A stretch of DNA of 64,000 nucleotides. It comes from Paraescarpia echinospica (lineage: Eukaryota > Annelida > Polychaeta > Sabellida > Siboglinidae). The notes below the pieces were generated by a model. The model worked only from the letters and a program-made list of their open reading frames with translations. It was not told the DNA's origin and made no database searches. This document shows positions 1-10,026 of the stretch, in pieces. Positions within the stretch are counted from its first letter, which is position 1. Each line of letters opens with the position of its first letter. Where the stretch lies: NCBI GenBank assembly GCA_020002185.1, contig CM034538.1, positions 64,938,005-65,002,004 of the forward strand, in the 5' to 3' direction. A program made the position numbers and the translations under genes.

Positions 1-1491
1 ACACTTTGTCCCGCATCTTCCCGAAAGACGACCCGAAGCCTCCAAGAGATGATATAGAAGACGGCGTTCGGGTACATAAGGTTCAGACCCAGAGTGACCT
101 CAGCGAAGAAGTTGGAATCTTCGAAATCCTCCACACTACCGTCACTGACGTACGAAAGGAGAATACTGCTATGCGACTTTACCAAGACATGCAGACCCCA
201 GTAAGAAAGATCGAGTCAGGTTGGCCCAACGGACGTCGATGCTGCCCCAGGGAACTGGAATGTTCGAGATGAACTCTCAATCATAAGTGAGACTAGCCCA
301 AGCTAGTCGTCAGCCATCGTCATCAAGGGAGATAGGTTCGTGATACCCCCTGACCAGAGACAGGAGATACTACAGCAGTTACACATCGGACACTTTGGAA
401 TGTAGAAAACCAAGCAACGTACCCGAGATGCTGTTTACTGGCCCCGCATCAACGCGGACATCGAAACACTCATCGGAAGTTGTTCGATATGCCAGGAACA
501 TCAGTGAGCAACGCAGAAAGAGCCCATGATGAACCTGCCTATACCAGCGCGAACATTTCTGAATTTGGCCGTGGATCTGTCTGAGTGCGACGGGAAGAAC
601 TATCTGTCCCTGTTGGACTAATACAGTCGTTACATCGAAGTAGAAAGGCTCTACTCAACACGGGCATCCTTTGTCATCATGAAGATGAAAGGAATCTTCG
701 CGTGACACGGTATTCTGGAGAAGCTCGTCTTTGATAACGAACCACAGTTCGCCTGCGCAGAGTTCTCGCAATACTCAAAGGAATGGGGATTCGCTCACGT
801 GACAGAAAGTCCCCGATACCCGCAATCCAATGGGTTAGCGGAGAAGGCTGTACAGACAACAGAGAGAATCATCATAAAGGCAACCGCAAGCAGACAAGAC
901 CCATACCTCGCTTTGCTGAAGTATAGTACGACGCCCATCTCAGACTGTGGAAAGTCACCTGCGTAGCTGTTGATGAGCAGACGATTGAGGTCCACCCTGC
1001 CTGCAACACACAAATAGTTACAACCCGCAATAGTAAATCCGGACGTCACCAATCAGCGCTTCAAGGAGAAGCAAGAGAAACAAAAGAAGTACTACGACAG
1101 AAATGCTAAAGCTCGAGCGTGTATCTCAGTTGGAAACGAAGTACTGCAGAGAAGAAACGCGGGAGGTTACCAGCCAGCCGTCGTCAACGAGAAAATGAAC
1201 ACGCCACGATCGTACTATGTTCACACGAAGGACGGTGCGGTCTACCGACGCAACAGTCGACATCTCATCAAGCCGAAACACTACAGAAGCGACGTACCTC
1301 GCACCACCATATCCGATGTCCCGCGATACTTGCGACGGACACACCAAGCGAGATAACCCCGGATCGAGACGTCAAACCACCGGTGATGGACTTGCGCTTA
1401 GCACCACCTCCTAAGAGCAGCTCACCATTACAGTCCAGGAATGGCCACACACAGTGTACGATGCTTGAACTTTTCCCTATGAAAAGAGGGA
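1..1491 (+). pseudogene. Ty3/gypsy retrotransposon pol 3' end: integrase remnant
   Basis: Integrase inserts retrotransposon cDNA into the genome. The window opens at a TLSR sequence, which resembles the ADALSR tether at the end of Ty3/gypsy RNase H. In the frame beginning at base 1 an H-H-C-C zinc finger is visible (His codons at 382 and 391, Cys codons at 481 and 490). The catalytic triad follows: Asp at 574, Asp at 733 and Glu at 841, giving exactly 35 residues between the second Asp and the Glu (canonical DX35E). The frame is broken by stops at 403, 505, 619, 703, 964 and 1015, so this is a dead copy. The N-terminal linker (about 3-270) lies in a different frame. A polypurine tract and probable LTR start follow immediately. 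Reverse transcriptase and protease lie outside the window. Confidence 0.85.
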
Positions 1492-1500
1492 TGTAATGTT
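1481..1500 (+). other. Polypurine tract and probable start of the 3' LTR
   Basis: The run GAAAAGAGGGA (1481-1491) is followed by TGTAATG, the arrangement expected at the junction of a Ty3/gypsy coding region with its 3' LTR beginning TG. I cannot fix the LTR's 3' end and no 5' LTR is in the window to compare it with. Confidence 0.55.
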
Positions 1501-2330
1501 CAGTGATCGATCGCTAGCCGCGACGTGGTCACATGAACATTAAACATTGAACATTTAAGTTTGACATGGACATTAACAATATTCTGTTTATACGTCATCA
1601 GGTTATGTTCTACTATAACATCGTCCTAAGTGTGTATCTCATTAAGTACGTTAGATAGACTGTATCACATAATAGATAATATCATTCGTTATAATTATGC
1701 ATGTACTTCTGCACCATAATTTAGACAGGCTCATAGCATACAGGGCCTGGCCCTATTCAGTTGTACAATGACGATTTCGGATTAAAGTCTGAGGTTGGCT
1801 TCAACCATGATGCTTATGCCGCGTGCAAACGTATCGTGCCGTTTCGTGACGTGTTCATTGAGTTCCTACGTTACATGCTCGCTAAGCTAAGTGTAATGCG
1901 TCCGTGGCGTAAGGTGAGCGTTGACCAGACTAATCCTGGCTGCCTTCTTCGCTTCAAGGAATGTAACATGGTGTCTGTGCGGACGGCTAAATGGTAGGCT
2001 TTATCTGAATCGCAGCAGTGAAATATCCAAAAAAAGTAATTGCGAGAAGAGCCTACCAAGACATCGACAACCCACAGCCGGAAGAGATGTACGCAAGGAC
2101 GTACACGAGAGGTGTTCCTGACAACCTAAATGAAGGAAGAAGCGTTCCTGACGAACCAGGAAGGGGGTAACGACAAAAGAAGAGGTATCCTGACAAACAA
2201 GAAGAAAACAAGATTTATTAACGTCACGCTACACTATAATGCGGTATTAGGCCTACGCTGAGACTGACCTCATTCTTCAGCAGGGTGACAACTGGAACAT
2301 GGAAAATTAACTTATTATGCCAATGATGCA
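1501..2330. other. Probable LTR remainder and unrecognised non-coding DNA
   Basis: The first few hundred bases are presumably the decayed gypsy LTR. I recognise nothing else. A purine-rich stretch around 2080-2200 contains several GAGGTRTTCCTGAC-like words but no clear repeat. Confidence 0.3.
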
Positions 2331-3140
2331 CACGTTCTTCCTGGGCTAATGTCGCTTCCGGAGTCCCTCAGTAATCTGTCCTGGGGCCGGTCCTATTCCT
2401 TCTATACATAAACGACATCTAGGAACAAATAAATTCAACAGTTATACTCTTTGTATACGACAGCATCATGTACAGAAAAATAAAGAACACAAAAGATCAA
2501 CAGATATTACAAAAACGATTTAGAAACCCTCTCAACCTGCTCTAAGAAGTGGTCAATGAACTTCAATGTTAAGAAATGCACAGTCTTCACCATTACACGG
2601 AAACGAAACCACAAACTATATCAATATACTGAGAAAATCACTAAACCAAGTTCAAAAGCACGACTACCTTGGAGTCACAATATCACATAACTTAAGATGA
2701 AACGACCACTGCACCAAAATAACGATCAAAAAGCCAGCCGCACACTTGGACTCTTAAGAAGAACACTGTCACCTTGCTCACAAAATGTCAAAGAAAAAAG
2801 CTTACGAAACCCTTGTACGACCACAAATTGAATATGCCAGTGAAGTCTGGAATCCCAAAACAGCAACTGGAATTAACCGCATAGATAAAATCCAAAGAAA
2901 TGCTGCAAGCATATCTCCAACAAAATTGACCATCCACTTAAATACACCAACACAATAATTCCAACCATCAATGCGCATAAATATGCATTCTACCCCAGAG
3001 CAGTATCCATATGGAACAGTCTACAACCATTTGCTGTTCTACACATCACGCCATCATTGCCAGCCTTCCTGTGTATCGCCATCCCAGCCATCAGGGAAAT
3101 GCAATGGCGTCCACATCCTCTAAAGCCACAAACTTATGTA
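2330..3140 (+). pseudogene. CR1/L2-like LINE reverse transcriptase, 3' fragment
   Basis: Translation shows the late RT motif SGVPQ-SVLGP followed by YINDI. Next come the degraded active-site box, the KKWSMNFN-KKC thumb region, and a LINE C-terminus ending PRAVSIWNSLQP, which is typical of CR1/L2-clade tails. Several stops and frame changes are present, including a stop inside the SGVPQ motif and one after YINDI. The active-site Asp-Asp pair has been lost (reading VYDS). This is a 5'-truncated dead copy. The T-rich stretch at 3165-3230 probably belongs to its 3' UTR. Confidence 0.75.
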
Positions 3141-4150
3141 TATAATGCACCACTTGATTTTATCCGCGCTTTTGTTTGTTTTTCGTTGTTGTTCGTTGTT
3201 TTTCTTTCTTTATTTTGAACATCCTTCTACACGATTGTTCCCTTTTTGTTCGACTGCCGTGACATTACGCATCGCACAAATCCCAGTTTAGCTGGGAACT
3301 ACGGTAAAGGGATTACTATATCAAGCATCAAGCATCAAACAAGAGAATTGCCTGGACCGGATCGTATGTGCAATATTTTGCTATTTGTCTTACTTGCGGT
3401 GGCATTTGTTATCAGTACTGTGACGGAATGAAGTTAATATAACGGAATCCTGCCGCTACTGATACCATCAAACCTGAGCTCTTTTGGTACAAGATCAGAA
3501 ATCTCAATGACATCCGCGATGTTATTGAAGGCTACACTTATATCTTCAAGATATTCAACCTTGCACTACGACAGCTGAATGTTAGAGGAAACGCGTTATA
3601 TTATTGACTATGTCAGTGAAGACACAAATGTCACATAATCCACGAGTAAGCAGAATTTGGTTGTGACACCATTAAGCCTAGGCGCCGGGGGGGGGGGGCA
3701 AGAACGCAGCAAACAAAACGCCCCTTGGACCCGCGCTTACCTTACAAAAATACCTGTCAGTACTGGATCATCTACGATATGAAATGTCACTTAAATAATT
3801 ACTTATTGTGTGATAAATCCAACTAATAAAAACTTTATATATAATCTGTACTTTAAAAAAAATTGTGAAACAACACAGGTTTAAATTAATGCAGAAGTTC
3901 TTCAAAGATACCTTCTCGCCCCATACCTATTCATCGTTGATTTAAGAAGAGCAATTCATGAGAGGGAAGGACTAACTCTCTCCAAACGTCGAAGCACCAG
4001 CTATCCAGCCTGTCAACTCTCCGATCTATGCTGATAACATCGGTCTAATGGCTGGCACACTACACGACGCAGAACTACAGCCCCGACCAAAAAACAAATG
4101 AGTTGTGTAATTAAACCCATCAAATACTATACTTATCCCTTAACCCATTA
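3141..4150. other. No gene recognised
   Basis: AT-rich non-coding DNA with a G homopolymer around 3689-3700. I see no conserved coding signal on either strand. Confidence 0.4.
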
Positions 4151-4156
4151 TTGGAC

Positions 4157-4440
4157 GTTATTGTACACACACAAAATGTTATGTGTTTGTACTTCTAAAT
4201 ATTGTCACGGAACTCTATTGGGATTGAACTTAGCCAAACAAAAATGGGTGCCAGGAAGAACGTAGACTAGGGGCCGAAATAGGATACTTTATAATATGAA
4301 ATATGTACCTATTCAACGGTTCCTAATTGTATTTGTTAAATTGTTTCCATCTGTATATCCCTGATCGCAAATATAAACAATATATTGTGTGCCTCCAGAT
4401 ACGATGAACCAGTGAAGATTATGACATTTCTCAGCTGAAC
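4157..4440 (+). repeat. Dispersed ~285-bp repeat, copy A (partner at 27636-27936)
   Basis: This block matches 27636-27936 over its whole length in the same orientation with scattered differences. Shared landmarks include TCTAAATATTGTCACGGA, AACCAAACAAAAATGGGT-like, AGGGGCCGAAATA and TGTGCCTCCAGAYACGATGAA. It has no coding content. It is probably a non-autonomous interspersed element (SINE- or MITE-like), but no terminal repeats or promoter boxes were found. Confidence 0.75.
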
Positions 4441-4900
4441 ATCAACCAAAAGTTTTGAAGCCTATTTGTTTGTATTTATTAATTAACAACATAATATATG
4501 TTCACGATGCAAAACATGTTATTTATATAAACTTTTCATAATTTATGCATCTTGCTTTACTCCCGGTCCCCAATATTTCCACGTGTGGGAAAAACTGACA
4601 TATATTCCATGAGACGATCTTCGATACAAATGCAATGATGTTTAATGACTTAATCTAGGTTCCGTTGTAGCACATGAAAGCAGCGTTGCACTAAAGTATA
4701 ATTAGCAGTGTCAATAAATAGGCCCACTCAAATCAGGCTACCAGCGCTATTGGGCTACGTAATAATCAGCCGGAATTGACAGGAAGCAGACAACTTGTAA
4801 CAGGTCTACTAGGAGGTAGTTCTGGAGTGATTTGTTGCACTGTTTCTTCACATCATCAGCTTTCTTTAAGGAATCTGTCATCCTGGCGCTAAGCTGGACA
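4441..4900. other. No gene recognised
   Basis: AT-rich sequence. The part from about 4740 may belong to the decayed hAT transposase that follows, but no frame there can be trusted. Confidence 0.3.
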
Positions 4901-4904
4901 CTCA

Positions 4905-5560
4905 GTTTCAAATTTGACTCTTCGTTCTGGCAGACATATTTGGACATGTGAACAAGTTGAACATGTTGCTCCAGGGAAGGGAAAAGCTGCTGTGTAATAT
5001 GCCCGAAGAAGTAAATGGGTTTAGGGCAAGCTTTCTCTTTACAAATTCACGCAGAGTGGAATCTTTCTGCATTTCCGATTAACGAGAGAAGTTTGCGCGA
5101 AGACGATGAGCGCACGGAAGACGCCAAGCGGGTGCTTGTTTGTGTGTTGGACAGTCTGCAGACAGCCTTCAAAGAGCGATTCGTCGACTTCGCTTCTATC
5201 GATGACGTATGTTGCTTTTCTGCCAGTCCATTTACTGCCCAACGTGAAGTGTGTCACAAGTTGTCGCAGACGTTCGGTGTCGATGAAGCTGTATTGCAAG
5301 AGGGCATCATCGACTTCCAAATTGCGCCGGGCTTGAAAGAAGATGTTCTCGCCGAAAAGGGCGACCTTGTGCTGTTCCGGTCTATGAAAGTGCCTGTCCA
5401 GTTCCTAGCATTACGAAAGGCTGCACAAAGGTTCGTAGTACTCTTCGGTAGCACGTGGTCGTGTGTGTCGGGATTCTCGGCCATGAATCATATCAAGAAG
5501 TCCCTTCGTGGCTGATTAAATTGGAAGCGCTTCTGCGACTATTGATCTCCCATTTCGCAC
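4905..5560 (+). pseudogene. hAT-superfamily transposase, C-terminal part (ZBED/GTF2IRD2-like type)
   Basis: hAT transposases cut and paste DNA transposons; their C-terminal hAT dimerisation region helps assemble the active complex. From about 4925 one frame reads ADIFGHVNKLNMLLQG, a hallmark of ZBED/GTF2IRD2-type hAT proteins. The frame then shifts near 5030 and continues in a 166-codon open stretch (5015-5515). That stretch ends VVLFGSTWSCVSGFSAMNHIK, trimmed here to its key words FGSTW and FSAMN of the C-terminal hAT dimerisation domain. A stop at 5513 precedes the last homologous residues. The same family recurs at 42581-42775. No N-terminal part is adjacent. Confidence 0.75.
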
Positions 5561-6115
5561 CAGGATTCAGTCGAATATCGAAGAACATGCAACACCACCC
5601 TTCTCACTAACTTGTTCGTGTCGGTGTGCTGGACAGACGTCAGAGATAGTGTACTTTCTGAATATGACTTTTAGAGAGTGTCATTTGTTAATTGTCTGGG
5701 CGTGTATTTCATACAAACATAAATCGCTATATATAAGTACATATAGACACATGTATTTGTGTGTTCTTTCCTTTAAAACGTTGGTCCCCACATACCTGTA
5801 GCTCAAAACGTTTGCTGAACGCTGGTTTAGATCGAGAGTTCCTTTGACTGATTACAGAGGTTCTAGGCATACGTCTAGTGTTCGAATTGGTGGTAATGGA
5901 ACCACATACATAATATTCTCAGCAACAGACTCTAACACATGAGGACTGGAAGCAACATGCCTTCCAACATCATCATGAATACCCAAAAAAATATGGCAGA
6001 ATGATCAATCAGATGATTTTGGCCGCTAAATGGAAGGCGAATACCGGGGCATCACAGGGTGTATCGTAAGTTCGATTCTCTACGCCCTTAGTTAATTAGA
6101 ATCAGAATCAGGAGA
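5561..6115. other. No gene recognised
   Basis: Non-coding sequence between a hAT relic and a LINE relic; nothing identifiable. Confidence 0.4.
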
Positions 6116-6119
6116 TTTC

Positions 6120-6432
6120 AGGAATGAATGGAACTGTAATGACCTGGTTAAATACTCAGACGACGCAGCACTAGTGACATGCCTGAACCGGTCAGACTCG
6201 TTCCACACATATCAGAGAACATTGTCTCTGTGATATCAACGTGGTGCAACGCCAATGTCCTAAAACTGGATATGCACAAGACAACGGAACTCTGTATTGA
6301 TTTCCGCACCAGCGAGCTGGTTGATGGACAACTATATGTAGATAGTGAGGCAGTGGAGGTATCGGGCACCGTTAAGTATTTTGGTGTAACTGTAACTCTT
6401 GACAACAAGCTGACGTTTGCAAGCCGATCGCT
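6120..6432 (+). pseudogene. LINE reverse transcriptase fragment (Rex/CR1-like)
   Basis: One frame gives VKYSDDAALVTCL, the RT active-site box with Ser replacing the usual Ala. After a frameshift near 6180 another frame continues with the STWCNANVLKLD--KT-ELCIDFR-type region and GTVKYFGVTV, the conserved segment downstream of the active site in CR1/Rex-like LINEs. Only about 100 codons survive, so this is a short relic. It runs directly into a (TG)n-like microsatellite. Confidence 0.7.
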
Positions 6433-6436
6433 GAAC

Positions 6437-6483
6437 AGTGTGGGTGTGCGTGTGCGTGTGCGTGTGCTTGTGCGTGTGTGTAG
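6437..6483 (+). repeat. (GTGTGC)n-type microsatellite
   Basis: Imperfect alternation of GTGTGC and GTGTGT over about 45 bases. Confidence 0.85.
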
Positions 6484-6669
6484 TTGAATCTCTTAAGAAT
6501 TGACTTTACTACCCAAGTTACAGTATTTTAATAATAATGTATGTGATTGTATGTATTAGACTGCACTAAACGTATGTCTGTGGTTGCAGTATGATTAACT
6601 TGTATGCCAACTGTCATGAATGTATTACTTTTATTACTTTTAATAATTATTTCATGTATGCATGTATGC

Positions 6670-8490
6670 ATAAAAAAGAGCTGTAGGACAGATAAGGGGA
6701 AATGGTTAGAAGAGAAAGGTAAAGAAGCACAAACAGCAGCAGAACGGAATGACTCGAAAACGCTGTATAGGATTGTGAGAGAGCTAACTACCGCGAAAAG
6801 CAATTCCAACATACCAATAAAAGACAAAGATGGCAGAGTGCTTCTAACAAACGAGGAACAAGACACGAGGTGGATTGAACACTTCCGAGAAGTACTAAAT
6901 CAACCAACACCAACCACACTCTTCAACTTCGAACAGTAACCAAACATAAAAGAGCTTGATGTCATCACCAATGACATCACCAGGGCAGAAGTTTCCAAAG
7001 CCATCGATAGCCTCAAGAACAACAAGGCAGCGGGCCTTGATGAAGTATCGGCCGAACTATTGAAACATGGCAAGGACGGGGTTGTAGACGAGTTAACCTA
7101 CTTGTTCAATCTGATTTAGTCTGAGGAGGAAGTTCCTGATGATTGGAGACGAGGAGTGATCGTGACGTTACCAAAGAAGGGGTGCTTGAGCGATTGCAAT
7201 AACTGGCGAGGAATAACATTGATGTCAGTACCTAGAAAAGTGTTCTGCAGTGTGATCCTAAACCGGCTGAAGACAGCAGTTGACCAACACCTCCGGGAGG
7301 AACAAGCTAGTTTTCGAAGAGGAAGGTCATGCTGTGAGCAGATCTTCACATTGCGAAACATCATCGAACAAAGCAGAGAGTTCCAGATACCTCTTTTAGT
7401 CAATTTCATTGACTTTAAGAAGGCTTTCGACAGTGTCCACAGAAATTCGCTGTGGCAAATCCTGAAGCTATACGGCATACCAAGCAAATATATAGACATT
7501 TTCAAATCGCTATACCGAAACACCAACTGCTGCATCAAGACCAACGATGGCTACACAGACATGTTCGATATAGAGACAGGTGTACGTCAAGGTTGCATCC
7601 TGTCCCCTTTCCTCTTTGTTGTTGTTATCGACTTCATCATGAGGAAAACGATGAAAGATCCGAACTTTGGTGTTAAATGGATAAATAATAGGTTGACAGA
7701 CCTTGACTTTGCCGATGATATTGCACTGCTCAGCCACACGCCGGAGATCCTACAAGAGATGACCAATAATTTAAACAAAAATGGAGAGATGGTCGGATTA
7801 CGAATCAGCTATGGGAAGACAAAAACATTGTCAGCTGGTGATGGATCTGACCCCCACATTGTGATCGGTCAGGAAGAGTTGCAATGCGTCGAGAACTTCC
7901 CTTACCTTGGAAGCTACATCTCTAGGAAAGGCGACGCGGAAGTAGATGTACGAGCGAGGATAGGCAAGGCATCAGCAGTGTTCCAAAGACTACGTCCAAT
8001 ATGGTCCAGTAACACCATCAGAAAGGACATAAAACTACGTCTTTACATGTCAATCGTAATACCAACAGCGATATATGCCTGTGAAACGTGGAAGAATACG
8101 GCGAGGATATCAACAAAACTAGACGTATTTCATCGACGATGTCTCCGGTTCATACAGGGCATATCGTGGAGAGAACACACCACAAATGAAGAAGTGATGA
8201 GGAGTGCAGGTCTGGACAGCCTGCATCACATAGTTAAGTCTCGACGACGAAGACTAGCGGGACATATCCTACGCCTACCAAGAGAGAGAACAGCACATGT
8301 AGCAATGGAATGGGTGCCTGAAGGTGGAAATAGAAGGAGAGGAAGGCCGACTAAGACCTGGCGCAAGACGTTTAAAGAAGATCTGGCAGAGATGGAAATC
8401 ACCTGGAATGAGGCCAAAGAAATTGCGAAAGACCGTAGTAGATGGAGAAAGCTCGTCGCCCGATGTCCCGAAAGGAACAGGAGGAACTAA
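6670..8490 (+). pseudogene. RTE-like LINE, 5'-truncated, long RT and C-terminal domain
   Basis: This is the reverse transcriptase part of an endonuclease-type LINE. The 444-codon open stretch from 7156 plus the same frame upstream shows, in order: the linker, the RT fingers (KNNKAAGLDEVSAE, KKG-LSDCNNWRGI), motif A FIDFKKAFDSVHR, the TGVRQGC-LSP motif, catalytic LDFADDIALLSH, and a C-terminal region with YACETW, HRRCLRFIQGISWREH and RRGRPTKTWR. Two in-frame stops (6937-6939 and 7117-7119) break the frame, but the RT from 7156 to 8490 is clean, suggesting a fairly young copy. The endonuclease is missing. Clade assignment (RTE-like) is from general motif resemblance and tentative. Confidence 0.85.
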
Positions 8491-8605
8491 GTCTAAGTAA
8501 GTATGCATTACCATGTTTACCATATTTGCCTAACATCTTATTCTCTTTATTTCCGATGTTTAGCAAGCAGAAGACATTAATCCGATGTTTTTATTGGACT
8601 GTAAA

Positions 8606-8638
8606 CTCATATTGTATTGTATTGTACTGTACTTTCAA
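8606..8638 (+). repeat. Short (TATTG)n-like 3' tail of the RTE-like LINE
   Basis: TATTGTATTGTATTGTACTGTAC-type repeats about 115 bases beyond the LINE stop codon. Many non-LTR elements end in short tandem repeats rather than poly(A), so this probably marks the 3' end of the element at 6670. Confidence 0.5.
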
Positions 8639-8760
8639 ACTGCAAGTATGAATGGCAACAAATAGTGGCGCCACATAACGGAGCTTGAATAACAAAAATT
8701 ACTGAAACAGTGTAATGCGATCTTCTCCATCCACAAGATGACGAATTCACATTTCGGTGT

Positions 8761-10026
8761 ATGGGGAGTTTGAGGGTGGAATGTATGATGAAGGAGGTGT
8801 GTAAGTTGACGGATATAGTGAAGGAGATGGAGGCGAGACTCAACATAGAAATAGATGGAGCAGAGAGAGATGGCGCGGAGAGAGTTGAGAATTCTACAAC
8901 ACAGAAGGAGCAGAGTTGTGACACGAAGACTGAAGAAAGGAGACTGAGAGGAAGGAAGGTGACCGGTGTGAAGGAACAAGACATTGAGAAAACAGAGGGA
9001 CGGAGGAAAAGTGTTCGGCAGAGGAAAAGAAAACGGGCCAGTGGGGATAGATCAGCAGGTAGTCAGACTGTAGAGAACGAGGAGAGACACGACAGCGATA
9101 CAGGTGGTGAAGAGGTAGATACCACAGAGGCAGTTGGTAAGACTGTGAGACAGAAGACTGATGGAAGAAGAGAGAGTGTTCAGCAAAAAACAGAAAACAT
9201 GACAGGCGTGAAGGTGACAGGGGAGAAAGTGACCGTAGTGAAGGAGGTAGCCGGGGAAAAGGGACGGGAGAGGAGAGAAGAAAATGTGATGGGAGGAAAG
9301 AAGAAGGGACGAAAGGAAGTGAGAGTAAATGTGCTAGAAGAGAAGATGACAGGAGGAAAGGGGACAAGAGAAAACGCGACAGGAAAGAAGGGAATGGAAG
9401 AGAATGTGACAGGAGAGAAGACGACAAGAGGAAAAGACAACAACCAGACATATGCAAACCGGAGGAGCTACTCCGAGGCAGTGATTGAGGGGGCAAAGAG
9501 AAAAGAGAGAGTGTTTATGGGCGATTCAATTCTGAGAAAAACAGACAAGACTATATGCGAGGGGAAGGACGTTGTTGTATGTCTACCGGGGGCTAGGATA
9601 GAGCATGTGACCGAAAGGGTAGAGAAGGTATTGGGGCATGGCAAGGGAGGGTCTATACTAGTACACGTTGGGACAAACAATGCAGACAAGGAGGTAACAA
9701 CTGGTATAGTTCAGAAGTACAGACATCTAGTGAGGAAGCTAAAGAAGACAAGAGTGGAACAGGTTATTCTCTCAGGAATTTTGCCAGTAATGGGAGGAAG
9801 GGGGGCAAGATACAGAAACTGTAAGAGGATGGCGATCAACGCACTAGTTGAGCAGATGTGTGAGGAAGAGGGCGTGGGATTCATAGATTTATGGGGGTAC
9901 TTTGTTGGGAGAGAAGATATGTACATGAGAGATGGCCTCCATCTAAGTGGAAAGGGGGCAGCAGTATTCTCAGAGAAATTGCTGCGATCTGTTGACAGTG
10001 GGACAGGTTGCATCTATTTAAACTAA
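8761..10026 (+). CDS. CR1-like LINE ORF1 with C-terminal SGNH esterase domain
   Basis: ORF1 proteins of CR1-like LINEs bind element RNA; many carry an esterase domain of unsettled role. This 421-residue frame is intact. Residues 1-40 look helical and could form a coiled coil. Residues 50-235 are very rich in Lys, Arg, Glu and Gly with repeated VTGEK/MTGGK/NVTGEK words, consistent with an RNA-binding linker. Residues 248-410 contain the SGNH blocks: GDS with Ser256, a PGAR block around 276-279, HVGTNN with Asn306, and DGLH with Asp391 and His394. All catalytic positions are present. The first ATG is used because it precedes the putative coiled coil, though the true start could lie further upstream. 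The stop overlaps the start of the ORF2 frame. Confidence 0.85.
   Translation: MGSLRVECMMKEVCKLTDIVKEMEARLNIEIDGAERDGAERVENSTTQKEQSCDTKTEERRLRGRKVTGVKEQDIEKTEGRRKSVRQRKRKRASGDRSAGSQTVENEERHDSDTGGEEVDTTEAVGKTVRQKTDGRRESVQQKTENMTGVKVTGEKVTVVKEVAGEKGRERREENVMGGKKKGRKEVRVNVLEEKMTGGKGTRENATGKKGMEENVTGEKTTRGKDNNQTYANRRSYSEAVIEGAKRKERVFMGDSILRKTDKTICEGKDVVVCLPGARIEHVTERVEKVLGHGKGGSILVHVGTNNADKEVTTGIVQKYRHLVRKLKKTRVEQVILSGILPVMGGRGARYRNCKRMAINALVEQMCEEEGVGFIDLWGYFVGREDMYMRDGLHLSGKGAAVFSEKLLRSVDSGTGCIYLN

Noticed and set aside
4747..4947. 66-codon minus-strand frame
   Set aside because: No family resemblance; it overlaps the region leading into the plus-strand hAT relic.
8894..9496. 200-codon Ser/Leu-rich minus-strand frame
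   Set aside because: Antisense of the low-complexity linker of LINE ORF1.
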